A DNA stretch of 64,000 nt from Magnolia sinica (GCF_029962835.1 NC_080583.1:71285158-71349157); one strand, 5' to 3'; shown: positions 34,598 to 44,517, counted from the first letter of the stretch. Program-made: numbers and translations. Notes: a model not told the origin generated them from the sequence alone.

Positions 34598-35608
34598 TTG
34601 ATATTTGAAAAAATCTGTCTCGGCTCCGTCACAGGCCATTTTTCTATAATAGCCGTTACAGCTGTTTTGGCCACAGAATGCATACCAGTTACCACTGTTA
34701 CCGTGACGTGACCGTTTTGGCATACCATGTTTATTAGGTGCTCATTTATCTCTATTGATGGTCTAAAGTTGGATCCGAGGAGTCCAACCACCAATGGTTG
34801 GATTCCAAATAAGCTCTAGTTTTTCTACTTTATCTGCTGTAAAGTTCTACTTTGAAGATCTGGACAAGAATAGATTGAAGACAATGATTTGCAGAACAGG
34901 TGGCAACCTGAATCTGTATGCCTGCAAGATCTAGGCTGTTCATCAGGCAGGGCTCTCATTCTACTCTGTGGCCCAAAAAATAAGCCTGTCCTCTCCATCA
35001 AGTGTGCAGCGTGTTTGAGGAAAAAATGGATAATTGGCAACTCTTACACCTCTGGGCTGCCTTACTTTTGTTGATGGGATGCTCATGTTGGGTCCCACCT
35101 GATGAAATGTCCTGGATCTCGCACTAGTGTCCATGTTGGATCTTGTGCTGTGATTCCACCGGACAATTGCATCCAATGGACAATCTGCCAGAGTGGTGGT
35201 TGAATGCAAATGGGCTGGAAAAAAAAATCCCTATCTAGAATGGCAAAGATTTCCTGGCGGGGAAGATTTAGGGCCTCAGATGAGCAGTCTTGATTACTGG
35301 ATGGCAGGCCCACCCTACACATGCAGTACTTGATGCATGTCTTCCTTGGAAGCTTACTTAAAAGAAATAAGATCCAAGTTAGGACATTTCATGAACCAGT
35401 TTTTTTTTTTTTTTCACAGGGTCGCAGATATGAGCTTGTTGCCACTATCACACACCATGGTAGGGAGCCCTCAAAGGGGCATTACACAGCTGATGCCAGG
35501 TACTCTGACGGCCAGTGGCTTCGATTCGATGATGCATCTGTCTCTGCCGTGGGCATTGGGAAAGTGTTGCATGATCAGGCATATGTTCTCTTCTACAGGC
35601 AGCTGTAG
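22058..35608 (+). CDS. UBP24: Ubiquitin-specific protease, UBP24/USP10 type (7 coding exons)
   Basis: Predicted join: 22058-22078, 26997-27710, 27862-28049, 29266-29513, 31126-31268, 34205-34381, 35420-35608. All introns are GT-AG and the phases agree, giving 559 codons with no frame break; Arabidopsis UBP24 is about 550. The first exon encodes only MGEMSNQ and joins [15 protein letters not shown]. The USP fold begins near residue 200: Cys box [19 protein letters not shown] with catalytic Cys216, [32 protein letters not shown], His box [15 protein letters not shown] with His518, and FDD with Asp535; it ends YVLFYRQL. The residues before about 200 are low-complexity and likely disordered. The enzyme cleaves ubiquitin from conjugates; the Arabidopsis homologue has been linked to abscisic-acid responses. 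The family is certain. The tiny first exon is the least certain part, although frame and homology support it. Confidence 0.95.
23300..23475. mobile_element. MITE fragment of the GTAACGG family
   Basis: The segment holds CCCGTAACGGCAC near the left and GGCCGTTATGGCCACCGTTACTGTTATAGAATACC at the right end (given here as the joined words of 23440-23475). The same vocabulary (GCCGTTACAGCTGTTTTGGCC, GCATACCAG, CCACTGTTACCG) forms the element at 34437-34729 in intron 6. It is non-coding. Boundaries are approximate. Confidence 0.5.
23610..24562 (+). pseudogene. Ty3/gypsy gag-protease fragment in intron 1
   Basis: Plus-strand pieces read KIEIPDYDG, then [22 protein letters not shown], a gag-like arrangement. 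After a degenerate stretch come [15 protein letters not shown] (24200-24247) and, in another frame, [31 protein letters not shown] and [19 protein letters not shown] (24270-24510). These match the aspartic-protease and spacer region of plant Ty3/gypsy polyproteins. Frames change repeatedly, stops are frequent and no LTR was found, so it is an old fragment. It is co-oriented with the host gene. Confidence 0.7.
25396..25590. repeat. 39-bp minisatellite in intron 1
   Basis: Units beginning CATATCGACCGTCGACTG (25465), CATATGGACCATCGATTG (25504) and CATATGGAGCATTGACTG (25543) each continue through GT(A/G)TTTTATCAnnAAGCAT. The period is 39 bp and a partial fourth unit starts at 25580. To the left, GACAGGTGGGCTTTAAATC and GATAGGTGGGCTTTCTCC form another short duplication about 42 bp apart. 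Being a multiple of three, it creates a spurious minus-strand frame. Confidence 0.8.
26663..26709 (-). mobile_element. RTE-type LINE 3' tail fragment
   Basis: ATCACTATCATCATCATCATC is followed by TAAGCCTTATTCCAATTATTTGGGGT. In reverse complement this reads as the end of a plant RTE LINE followed by its trinucleotide tail. Only the tail is present. Other copies are at 12068-12106 (-) and 28490-28590 (+). Confidence 0.55.
27711..27861 (+). other. UBP24-like intron 2
   Basis: This 151-bp GT-AG intron (GTTTCT ... TTTTTAG) is the only one of normal plant size in the gene. It is phase 0 and no inserted element was seen. Confidence 0.9.
28050..29265 (+). other. UBP24-like intron 3
   Basis: A 1.2-kb intron, GTTTGT ... 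CTTTACAG, phase 2. It contains a poly-T run (28477-28494), an RTE-LINE tail and its degenerate repeats (28490-28830). The rest is AT-rich with no gene. Confidence 0.85.
28490..28830 (+). mobile_element. RTE-type LINE 3' end with repeated tails
   Basis: The plus frame at about 28500-28560 reads [19 protein letters not shown]. This resembles the conserved C-terminal end of plant RTE reverse transcriptases, where a basic R-E-W motif precedes a V(A/V)DP ending. The trinucleotide-type tail GGCTTAGATAATGGTGATGAT follows. Two further degenerate tail-like copies (AGCTGGGACAAGACCATGC near 28715 and TAGCTTGAACAAGGCTGTG near 28790) follow. Only the last few codons of the LINE remain. Confidence 0.6.
29514..31125 (+). 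other. UBP24-like intron 4
   Basis: A 1.6-kb intron, GTAGGC ... TTGTTCAG, phase 1. Its central part is an antisense L1 fragment (30240-30960). No other element was recognised. Confidence 0.85.
30240..30960 (-). pseudogene. L1-type LINE fragment (zf-RVT region), antisense in intron 4
   Basis: The minus frame reads [15 protein letters not shown] and [19 protein letters not shown], typical of the zinc-finger RVT segment at the C-terminal end of plant L1 reverse-transcriptase polyproteins. The next residues lose the Cys-His pattern. Further on, in other frames, [13 protein letters not shown] and [12 protein letters not shown] echo the family's closing part. It is heavily mutated, lacks the RT core, and is opposite in direction to the host gene. 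Confidence 0.7.
31435..31806. mobile_element. MITE with about 27-bp terminal inverted repeats
   Basis: The left end GGCCCCGTTTTGGTAGATGC then CTAAAAA is matched by the right end TTTTTAGGCTTCTCTACCAAAC then AGGGCC in reverse complement. The interior repeats a second GGCCCGTTGGGA start near 31602, so it may be composite. It has no coding capacity. The GGCCC-GTTTGG start is of the hAT or PIF/Harbinger MITE style. No target duplication was readable. Confidence 0.65.
32457..32829 (+). mobile_element. Intact TRIM (terminal-repeat retrotransposon in miniature)
   Basis: Two 84-bp direct repeats, 32457-32540 and 32746-32829, start TGTTAGAGTAATAAAG, end GTTGTTTGACA and differ at one base (CCC/CTC at about position 19). 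Directly after the first is TGGTATCAGAGC (32541-32552), the initiator-Met-tRNA primer-binding site. Directly before the second is a GCAGGGGG polypurine tract. A perfect 5-bp target duplication GTTGG flanks the element (32452-32456 and 32830-32834). The 205-bp interior has no coding capacity, so the element depended on another element's enzymes. Near-identical repeats suggest a recent insertion, in host-gene orientation. Confidence 0.95.
32918..33235. mobile_element. MITE with 15-bp perfect terminal inverted repeats
   Basis: AGGGCCCATTTGGAT (32918-32932) and ATCCAAATGGGCCCT (33221-33235) are exact reverse complements. The 318-bp element is non-coding and internally rich in AAGTAACTT / TAAGTAG words that can fold. 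GGGCCC-TTTGG termini are seen in PIF/Harbinger- and hAT-type MITEs; no convincing target duplication distinguishes them. Confidence 0.8.
34382..35419 (+). other. UBP24-like intron 6
   Basis: A 1.0-kb intron, GTGAGA ... TTTCACAG, phase 0. A MITE with an internal (TA)n occupies 34437-34729. The remainder has no gene, and a long poly-T precedes the acceptor. Confidence 0.85.
34437..34729. mobile_element. MITE of the GTAACGG family containing a (TA)n microsatellite
   Basis: The left end GGTATTCCATAACGATAAC and the right end, in reverse complement GGTATGCCAAAACGGTCAC, are imperfect inverted repeats. Both are followed by GTAACAG. The middle is poly-T/A plus an uninterrupted (TA)25 at 34544-34593. 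Its sequence vocabulary is shared with 23300-23475. It is non-coding. Confidence 0.6.
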
Positions 35609-36291
35609 CAAAACAACTCGCTGTTGTAATTGATGTTTTTTTCCGCGATGAGATTGCTTAGGAGGACGAATGGGTGGCTTGTTGGGATGCATTCATTTTC
35701 AAGGCACATATTGTGGCCCATGCGAGGGGAGTGCAGCATCCAAAGGGTGAGATTTTTCGGGCTCAAAGAGCAGGCAGGCCATTAACCATTAACTTGCAAG
35801 AATTTGGCCCAAGATATGAGGTATTTACTTTCATTTATTTTAAGGCCTCACTGATTAAAGATAGTCTTTCTTATTCTACTTCTTCTATCATGTCAAGAGA
35901 TGCAGAAATGTCTCTCACCTTTTTGTCTGTGTATAAGATCTATCTGAAACACAATCTGAAACCAAACGCCTTCGAATAGTAGTTTTCCAACCTTGTATAT
36001 GCAACTTCTTTCGATTGTTGTCTTGGATGGAGACAACGTCGATCATGATGGCCCTTGCACTTGTCATGTATAGTTTTCCTTTAAACTTGTATTCACTCCT
36101 TGCGCCCATGCCCTACCTGCACAGGGCTGTCGATGGAGTACCTGATTAACCGGACCTGATACAGATGGGTCCAGGTCCAATTTTCTGGAACGGTTTAGTA
36201 ATCAGGACGAGATCAGGTTTTCCATTGGATCAAGTTTTATCACTAATACATGGACAAGCACATATAAGTTATGCTCAAATACAACTAGTTG
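35609..36291 (+). other. 3' flank and probable 3' UTR of the UBP24-like gene
   Basis: T-rich sequence follows the TAG at 35606-35608 (GTTGTAATTGATGTTTTTTTC). No canonical AATAAA was identified nearby, so the polyadenylation site is uncertain. No further gene is supported. Confidence 0.5.
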
Positions 36292-36600
36292 AGTGAGGCC
36301 CACCATGGTGTTTGCATAATATCCAACCCTCCTATCAAGGTAGGCTCAACATGTTAAAAAAAAAAGATAAGAAAAAGGTAGGCCCACTGTGAAAATGAGA
36401 TGCCCCAAAAATTAGGTCGATCCCACTCAGGTGGGCCACACCATAGAAAATAATGAACAACCATCCAAAACCTCCATGTTCATATGGGTTCCATCTAATG
36501 GTTGGATTAGCCTGCGTTTTAGGGCATCCTATTTTCATTGCGAGGTACCATAGTGGATGGGTGGGATGTCATACAAACACCCCGATTGGATCCCACACAC
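36292..36600. mobile_element. Probable MITE
   Basis: The left GAGGCCCACCATGGTGTTTG continues to CATAATATCCAAC. The right end, reverse-complemented, gives GTGGGATCCAATCGGGGTGTTTGTATGACATCCCAC, which is related over about 33 bp with several mismatches. The interior is non-coding. The termini are old and the limits approximate. Confidence 0.5.
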
Positions 36601-38809
36601 CAACCAGTTTGGATGTACAACGTGTGCGAGCGTTCCTGTATGTGTGCCTGTGTTAATTAGTCTAGTCTAGCAATGGGTTGGCTTGCTAATGTTTGCGTCC
36701 CAGAGGCATGTCTGTGTGCAATCTAATCCATCTGTTGGGTTGTCTACACCATGTAAATGGACATCTTTGACCCTGACCCAACTCGAAACCGTGGTCCAAA
36801 GAATGAGGCTGGACCAGGACCCGGATCCAGTAAGACCCAAACCAGCTGAGCTGGGTATGGGCACTCCAGAACCCGACCAGTTGATAGCCCCAAGCCGCAT
36901 GCCACAGGCAACCGATCTGAGCATCAGATGGGGAACACTATCTAGACGTTGCCCAAAACAGTCATCTGGTGTGTAACTAGTTTGGGTTGAACGTGGACTG
37001 CTGGCAGTCTTGTTAAACTGTCCGTTGTTGTTGTACACACGCCAGGCATGCATGAGTTGAGTGGCCTGATTTTTGGCTCAACTCATCAGTACATGGTGGG
37101 GCCCACTTGATGCAAGGCTCAGATGTTCCACATGGTTTTTTTTTTTTTTTTTGAGAGAGAGATACGCCCTTGTTTAAGATTTGTTTATGGTGCCTTAAGA
37201 AGAGTGCTGATTAGGGGAATGTTATAATGTGGTTTGCTCGAATGCATTCCGACGTATGTATAGTAGGACTTTTAGCCTTTGAATATTTCAACCGTTTGAT
37301 GGCTCGTTGCTTTGAACATGAACGATAACTGTAATCTTTGTTTAATCAAGGGGTTAGATATTCAATCTGTGAGTTCTTTTTGGGAGCCTTTTCAAATGAC
37401 CTGGTTGTGTCATTATAAAAAAGCTTTAATCCAACGCAAGAAGCATTCTCTTTTGGCCCATATAATCGCTATTTTGTTTCGACAAGAAACGAATGTATTT
37501 TGATAAGAGAATTATCATTCAACATTAACAAAGAATAAGAGAGAACATTCATAATCAATTATATTTTATTAATTATAAAGATCATTTATATCCTCATATA
37601 TTCCTTGATTCTAACATAAAGTATAGTGTTAAGTACAGATCATGTGAAATAATTCAAATGATAATTTCGACAGCATTCCGGTTTGCGATGCATTCATCTC
37701 AACAAGAGAATTGTTGTGCGGATCCAAACACCTTTCATTCTCCTTTTTTACTTATCCAGAACGACTTCTCTTGTAGACTAATGGCTGAGTATTAAGATGA
37801 ATTGTAGAAGATGTGGAAATCTGGCAACATGTTTGCTATGTATATTGTTGGCGCGCAACGGAGCCTTGTTGTGTGGGCCGGCGCAATAGGACTCTGTTGT
37901 GCAGTCTGATGCAACAGGCCTCTGGCCATTCGTTCTTTCTTTATTCTCTCTCTCATAATACTTCTTAGAGGTATTTAGAAATCTTTCTCCGGAAGCTTTG
38001 ATCTTGCATGTGTTTCAAATGAAACTTGACATTGTGAGAGAGAGAGAGGAAGTAAGTCAGGGCCTATTTGGGTGCTACTAAAAATGTGTTTTAATGTGTT
38101 TGTGTTTTTGTTGATGGTGGCGTGCATGGCACATGTTTGGCATGTGTGAGAGGCTATCCATTAACATCTTCTCTAAATGCGTTTCTTAAAAAAATGAGAA
38201 TAATTCAAAGGACGATTTCAGGTGTTTTGACAATGTGTAAAGCTTTGTGGTCTTGACAGATAACTTGTAGGACAGAATGTAAGTGATGGTGGCAGGGGTC
38301 CCAAGGAAACTCTAAAAGACTGCACCATGCATACTACAACAGGGGCATTTTGAGAAGATGTGTATATGCCATGCAAACTGTTCATAAGGCGACATGGATG
38401 CAGGGAAACACAAATGTTGGCGTTTAGCTCAAATTCGGTTGTTTGCGATATATGTGCGTGCCAGAGCTAAATGCAGCTTTAGTTAAATCAAACGCCTTGT
38501 GAGCCCAGATGTCAAAATAGACTGATTAAAACTGAATTTGTGCAAATCAATCATTTATCCAACCATCAATTATAAAGAATCGGCGATTTGCAAAGGGGAG
38601 AGTTCATCCTTCTTTTTGCCTATGGACAAAATGACTTTCAATTAAATGCGTAATGGCTTACACCATTCAATAATGAGTCAATATGTATTAAAAATAAAAA
38701 TGAGGTTGAAGCCAATAATTTAAATGTTGTTGTATGTGTAACTACAACAGGCTCTTTTTTTTTTTTTTTTTTAAAATTTTAAATTTTAAATTTAAATTTT
38801 AAGGATGAC
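36601..38809. other. Intergenic stretch
   Basis: No gene is supported. Poly-T runs occur at 37137-37152 and 38756-38773. AGGGCCTATTTGGGTGCTA at about 38059 resembles a MITE left end, but no matching right end was found. Confidence 0.45.
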
Positions 38810-39490
38810 TAACGGTAGTTCATTCGTTGCCTAGTAAGATACTAGACATCATAAGTAAGATGGTTGTCGGTCATAAAGGGTGGTTCTTCGTAGGTAAGAT
38901 GGTTGTCAGGAACGGCGGTCCGTTTGTCACATGCCTGGGCTTCATTAAACGAGATAATCGTGGTTAATAGGAATGGTCGTCTGTTTGTCACTTGGCTGTT
39001 TTCGTGGCAAGGCTGTTGGGGATGACTGCCTATTTATTACTCAAAACCATGTTCCATGTCGAGGAGGTTGATGGTGGGTGGATTTTCGACAATATGTTTG
39101 TCAAACAACTAGGCTTCGCAGCATGACGATCATTAGAAATGTCAATCTATTCGTTACGCCACACGACTAGGCTTCTTGGACAAGACGGTCGTAGTTAGAC
39201 AATCAATTGTTCCATATTTGGCCCGTAATTCATAAGTGAGAAGGACGGTGTGGTGATAATTTATTCATCACTTGGAATCAAACCTCATATGCAAGATAGT
39301 CATAGCACAAGTATATGTTCATTGCTTGAGAACCCTACTTCGTAGGCAAGACTGTTATGATTTAACAACTTGCTCGCCGTTTGAATCTAATTCTGTAGAG
39401 AGACACCCGTAGTTAGTGACGGTCTATTCGTTGTTTGCATCAAACCCTGTGGCTAGACAGTTGACAAAATCTCTAAGCACGTAAGCAAGA
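38810..39490. repeat. Strongly decayed tandem repeat of about 53-63 bp
   Basis: About eleven units can be lined up by eye. Each starts near (C/T)AAGA(C/T)GGTTGT or a variant (CAAGACGGTCGTAGTTAG, CAAGATAGTCATAGCAC, CAAGACTGTTATGATTT, CGAGATAATCGTGGTTA). Each has a middle TCTATTCGTTGC / GTCTGTTTGTCAC and ends in GGCTTCGTAGG / CCTCATATG / CCCTGTGGC. Spacing is 53-63 bp and similarity is low, so this is an ancient minisatellite. No coding potential was seen. Confidence 0.6.
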
Positions 39491-39982
39491 AACCCCTACT
39501 AGCCTTCTGTTTGAAACTTAGACATGTTCCTGGTGGTCATGCGGCATGACATAGACATGTGATGGCAAGCTAATTAATTCTAATATAATCAATTTGGGTT
39601 CGTGTACAACACTGAGCTGGCTAACAGTGAATGAGTCAGATTAAATAAAACTAATATAAGTGTTCATGGTGGATGAAAGATTGGCAACGTTGCGCTGAAA
39701 GATTAGTGTTGTGTTGGAGTGGCATGGGCTTGGAGCTTTTCATTCATGTGGAATAGAAGAAGAAGAAAACAAGATATCCACTTGGAATTAATTAAGAAAG
39801 AAGAAGAAGAAACTGAAAAGGAAGCTACCAACTCAAACTCATTTTCGAGAGAATGAAATACATTTTACAACATGTTTTCCTCCACTAGAATTTGGAATTG
39901 ACTTTGAGGGAATGATGGCGAGGCGGTTCTTCTGAATAATCAGACAGATCTCTCAACCCAGGTATTTTCTTTCTGTATTTCT

Positions 39983-40016
39983 AGAGAGAGAGAGAGAGAG
40001 AGTGTGTGTGTGTGTG
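39983..40016. repeat. (AG)n(TG)n microsatellite
   Basis: An AGAGAG run passes into TGTGTG and directly abuts the TGTAACAC start of the LTR at 40015. This hides any target-site duplication at that end. Confidence 0.9.
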
Positions 40017-41785
40017 TAACACTCGGCCCAACCAGAACAGTGTCTTGAGGTGCCCACGCGTGAATTGCCATAGGACCGCACGATTCGATCACTCGCGTGA
40101 GGCTTACCACTAACAAATTAACTCGGGTTATGCCACTAATATGGTTGAGTCCGATTATGTTCAGGCTGAGCGCGGGCCGTAGAGCCGGTCTGCCTATCTG
40201 TATTTGGCGACTGTTTGTACGGGTTGTGCAACGCCCAAGGAAGGGTAGAAAAATCTAAAACTTTGGGAGGCCATGGACCTCACTGGGCTTGTGGTCCATC
40301 ACGGACTACGGACTCAGCGACGCCAGGAAACGGACAATTCGCGCCGTCCAGTCAGCACTTGCCAAGTGTGAATTGCCTTAGCCTCCCTCCCGATGGTTCT
40401 GATCGACAAATGACCACGCATGGGGCCAATCCAATCCTAGGGACAGACTGATGGTGACCTGGTCCATCAGAAAAGCAATTTTTCAGGCCCTATGGGGTCC
40501 ATCTTGTGATTGGGTTCAAGTGGTTATAAAGAGAAGATGAGAGAGCCATTAACGGCAACTCCCTAACTATGGTATAATCCTAAGATCTGGTCCATTTGGA
40601 CGGACTAGATGAGGTTTCTCATAAATGTGGGTCCACTTTTTGGATCCCAAACGTTAGTTTGGGAAGATCTCACGAGATCTTCAAGTTCTCACCACTCCTT
40701 CTCGTGAGATGGAGTATTTCTCCCCAAAATCTCTTTTAGCTTTACAGAGGATGGTCGAGATTCCTCCACGTGGCCAGGGGACGGCTGAAATCATGTTAGC
40801 ACCTGCTTTCCTGGAGAGGAAAGTCTCTTCCCTTGCTTTTCCATGTGCAGGCCTTGCCTGGCCATTTCTGGAAAAGAGAGCACAACTCTCTCACTGGCAA
40901 TGGACGGATGGGATAGCTTGATCAGGGCGATCACGGGCCATCCATGGAGTCCAAGATGGGTCCCACCTTATGGATATTCGCCATGTGCAACACATTAGAC
41001 GGTTGCAATTTATCTCCTTCGTCCCTTTACATGGGTTTAAAAGCCTATACCGTTTTGGTCAGACGAACCCCATGAGCTTAATGAACGGTTTAGATCTTTT
41101 GGGAAGTGCCCAGGGTGGGCCACTTTGGAGCCCAAAGACCGTCAGATTCAAATGACCCATCGGCGGGAAGAATTATAGGAATTTTTTTTGTTTTGGTTCG
41201 GTCAAAGTGTGTTTGAACCAACAACGGGCGTCCATTGCATTTTGTGCACTAGCACTAGGGTGCACGTGCACACTGGTTTGGGGTCCCACTATGACCCTGG
41301 TACTTAATCTACACTGTCCAATCGCATTCAGGGCCAGACATAGGGTTCCGGCCCAGTTTTGGGCAGGGCCGAGGCCCATGTGGGTCATATTGTACATCTA
41401 CATCCTCTGTTTGGCCAACATACCTTGATCCCAAGGTTAGATTGTTTTGAAAGCGGGTTTCAAAGGTCAAAATGGGGTCCGAGTCATGATGAGGGCTTGA
41501 TTTGTCACTAACTCTCAAGAGTTGGTTGTAGGAGCGTTGTCCCTAATATGATTCAATTAAATGACACAGAGCCTCTATAAGTTGGGGGTTTTTGGTCGAT
41601 CTTACCTTCCCGGCTGTCATGGAGTTCGTCTCAGCTCCTAGGGCCCCTGATGGATGACTTTAATGCTGATTGGAACTCGCATCTTGCATATGTTGAGTTC
41701 AAACTATCTAATTAATCCATTCTGATTTTGGTTGATGCAGGTTTAAAAGGGTAACACCCGTGTACCAGAGGTACTAGGTGTTACA
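40015..41785 (-). mobile_element. 3' LTR of a Tekay-type chromovirus
   Basis: The 1,771-bp segment starts TGTAACACTCGG and ends AGGTGTTACA. The adjacent internal sequence, read on the minus strand, is a T-run then AGGGGGTTAGAC, a polypurine tract of the form usual before Tekay 3' LTRs. The right terminus contains a near-palindrome (41750-41785: GGTAACACC...GTACC...GGTAC...GGTGTTAC). No gene is inside. Its left end does not match the inner end of the LTR at 61697. Confidence 0.75.
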
Positions 41786-41787
41786 GT

Positions 41788-41970
41788 CTAACCCCCTAAA
41801 AAAAAATTCACCCTCAAAATTACCTGCAAGGTGCCACTGAACAGGTGAGGGTACTTCTCCATAACTTTTGCTTCCCGTTCCCAAGTCGCCTCTTCTTCTC
41901 CATGATGTGACCAAAGAACCTTGACTAATGGCATCGTCTTTATCTGTAGAACCTGCTCCTTGTGGTCCAA
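41788..41970 (-). pseudogene. Chromodomain at the integrase C-terminus
   Basis: The minus frame reads DHKEQVLQIKTMPLVKVLW then EEEATWE and EKYPHLF, the short Tekay-type chromodomain with its W and EATWE motif. Chromodomains direct chromovirus integration to marked chromatin. This places the element in the Tekay (Del) clade. It is the last coding piece before the polypurine tract. Confidence 0.85.
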
Positions 41971-42981
41971 GATGCGGATAGGCTCCTCGGTATAAGAGGC
42001 GTCGTCTGTAAGCTCGATCTGCTCCTAGCTAACGATGTGCGACTTGTCTGGCGTGTACTTCTTTAACATGGATATGTGAAAGACGTCGTGAATATCCGCT
42101 AGTGCAGTAGCTAACGCAAGGCGGTATGCTACAGTTCCCACACGATCCAGAACCTCAAAATGTCCAATGAAACGAGGTGCTAGCTTCCCTTTCTATCCAA
42201 ACCGCATCAAACCCTTCATATGTGACACCTTCAGGAACACATGATCGCCAGTCGCAAACTCTTAGTCGCGTCGTCGATTATCTGCATAGCTCTTCTGTCT
42301 GCTCTGGCTAGTGCGCAATCATTTTAATTTGGACCACGTCAATGACCTGGGTAGTAGCTTGAACAAGCTTGGGCCCTAACAAGCTTCTTTCTTAGACTTC
42401 TGCCCAACACTGAGGGGCTCGGCAAGGGCAACCATAGAGAGCCTCATATGGTCCCATGCCTATGCTGGACTAGAAGCTGTTGTTGTATGCAAATTCTGCC
42501 AGAGCTAAGTGATCGTCCCAATTGCCCTGAAAGTCCAGAACACATGCTCTCAGCATATCCTCCAAAATCTAATTCACCCTCTTAGTCTGTCCGTCCGTCT
42601 GAGGGTGGAATGCTGTGCTGAACTTGAGCTCTGTGCCCATCTCTTCCTGCAGCATCTTCCAAAAGGAGAAGTAAATCTGGAGTCTTAATTTGATATAATC
42701 TCTTGTGGAACTCCATAGGGTCGCACGACTTCCTGGAGGTATAACTTTTCCAAACTATCGGTGGAATTTGTCGTGCGGATCAGGAGGAATCGGGCAGCCT
42801 TGGTCAACCTGTCGACGATAACCCAGATCGAGTTGTGCTTTTTTTGCGTCTTAGGAAGGCCAGATATAAAGTCCATAGAGATGTTGTCACACTTCCATTC
42901 AACTAGTGGCAGCGGCTGAAGGAGGCCAATCAGCTTGTGATGTTTGGCCTTGATCTTCTGACACACCATGCATTTCGCCAC
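41971..42981 (-). pseudogene. Integrase of the Tekay element, broken
   Basis: 42685-42981 reads CMVCQKIKAKHHKLIGLLQPLP, the end of the zinc-binding domain, then ISMDFISGLPKT with the first catalytic Asp and VIVDRLTKAARFL. The rest of the core (about 42050-42680) is interrupted by stops and frame changes, but pieces such as [18 protein letters not shown] and LLGPKLVQ remain in scattered frames. Integrase joins the retrotransposon DNA to the host chromosome; this copy cannot. Confidence 0.8.
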
Positions 42982-43020
42982 AAAATCTGCTATATTCCTC
43001 TTCGTATTGCCCCACCAGTA

Positions 43021-43740
43021 CTATCTCTTGACGTCGTTGTACATCTTGGTGCTACCCAGGTGGATAGCTAATTTGGAATGGTGGGCCTCTATCATAACTT
43101 CCTTCCTCAAATCGGCGTTATTTGGAACGCATACTTGCCCTTGATATCGAAGACCGCCGTTGCTACCAACCCTTCGATCGGGCATTTCCTCGACCTTACA
43201 CCTCTCTTTCATCTTAACAAGCCACACATCTTGGTCCTGGGCAGCGATTACTTGTCGAACTAGGGTGGGCCCCGCAATCAAAAGAGCTATGTACGCATCT
43301 GGCTCATCGAGCGTAAGCTGGATGTTGAAGTCCTGGACAAACTCCATCATCTCCCATTCGTTGATCATTAGAGTGGCTACCAGCTCATGCTTCTTCTTCC
43401 GACTTAGAGCATCGGCCACTGAGTTCGCCTTGCCAAGGTGGTATGAGATATGAAAGTGGAAGTCCTTAAGTGTCTCTATCCACCGACACTGGCGCATATT
43501 CAAATTCTTCTGCGTGAATATATATTTCAGACTCTTGTGGTCATAGAATAACTGAAAATTCTCTCCGTAGAGGTAATGCCTCCATATCTTTAGGGCGAAG
43601 ACCACAGTTGCCAACTCTAGGTTATTAGTCGGGTAATTCTCGTCGTGTTTCTTTAGCTGGCAAGAAGCATAAGCGATCGCCTTGTCGTTCTGCATCAGAA
43701 CACAATTGAGGCCCAACTTCGAAGCATCGCTATACACCAC
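43021..43740 (-). pseudogene. RNase H domain of the Tekay element
   Basis: A 239-codon open frame reads VYSDASKLGLNCVLMQ, YASCQLKKHDENYPTNNLEL, FYDHKSLKYIFTQKNLN and YHLGKANSVADALSRK. These are the RNase H motifs with Asp and Glu residues in expected places. It then continues through the linker toward the integrase zinc finger (HLGSTKMYNDVKR). This is the longest intact piece of the pol gene here. Confidence 0.88.
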
Positions 43741-43755
43741 GAACTTCTCCCTTTC

Positions 43756-44478
43756 TTATGGGAGAGTGAGCACTGATGTGGAAGTCAGTCTCATCTTTAG
43801 CTCTTGGAAAGTTGCTTCTGTATTTTCATCCCATGTGAACCAGGCCTTCTTATTTGTCAGTTGAGTGAGTGGTCGCACGATTCTACAGAATTCCTTGATA
43901 AAACGCTTATAGTATCCGGCCATGCTTAGAAAACTCTGAACCTCAGTCACGGTAGTGGGCTGCTCCCATTTAGAAATTGCTTCCACTTTAGCCGAATCGA
44001 CCGCTATTCCCTCCACTTTCACTACATGCCCCAGGAATTTCACTTCCTCTTCCTAGAATTCACACTTGCTCAGTTTGGCGTATAGATTTTCCTTCAGAGT
44101 ACTCAAGACTGTGCACAGGTGTAGTTCGTGCTCTTCCCGACTCTTCGAGTAGACCAGAATATCGTCGATAAATACAATCACGAACCGGTCTAGGTATGGC
44201 ATGAATACTCGATTCATTAGGTCCATAAACACGGCTGGGGCATTGGTGAGACCGAACGACATCACCAAGAACTCGTAGTGTCCGTAACGAGTCCTGAAAG
44301 CCGTCTTTGGGATATCCTCATCCTTGATCCTCAACTGGTGGTACTTCGTGCGCAAATCTATCTTGGAGAAATACTTGGCATCCTTCAGCTGATTGAATAG
44401 ATCATCGATGCATGGAAGGGGGTATCTATTCTTTATTATTACATCATTTAGCCTTCTGTAGTCTATATAGAGGTGCAT
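43756..44478 (-). pseudogene. Reverse transcriptase of the Tekay element
   Basis: The frame 44053-44478 holds [49 protein letters not shown] and the catalytic FIDDILVYS (FIDD at 44161-44172). After a stop the thumb continues as FLGHVVKVEGIAVDSAKVEA and LSMAGYYKRFIKEF (43756-44043). An in-frame TAG at 44518-44520, where the family has Trp in SPWGAP, separates it from the protease, and one more stop splits the RT. Confidence 0.9.
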
Positions 44479-44517
44479 GGACCCATCCTTCTTCTTTACA
44501 AAGAGAATCGGTGCTCC

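Noticed and set aside
35321-35633. Independent small genes over the last UBP24 exon
   Set aside because: These frames begin in the intron and coincide with or shadow exon 7, whose acceptor at 35419/35420 is clear.
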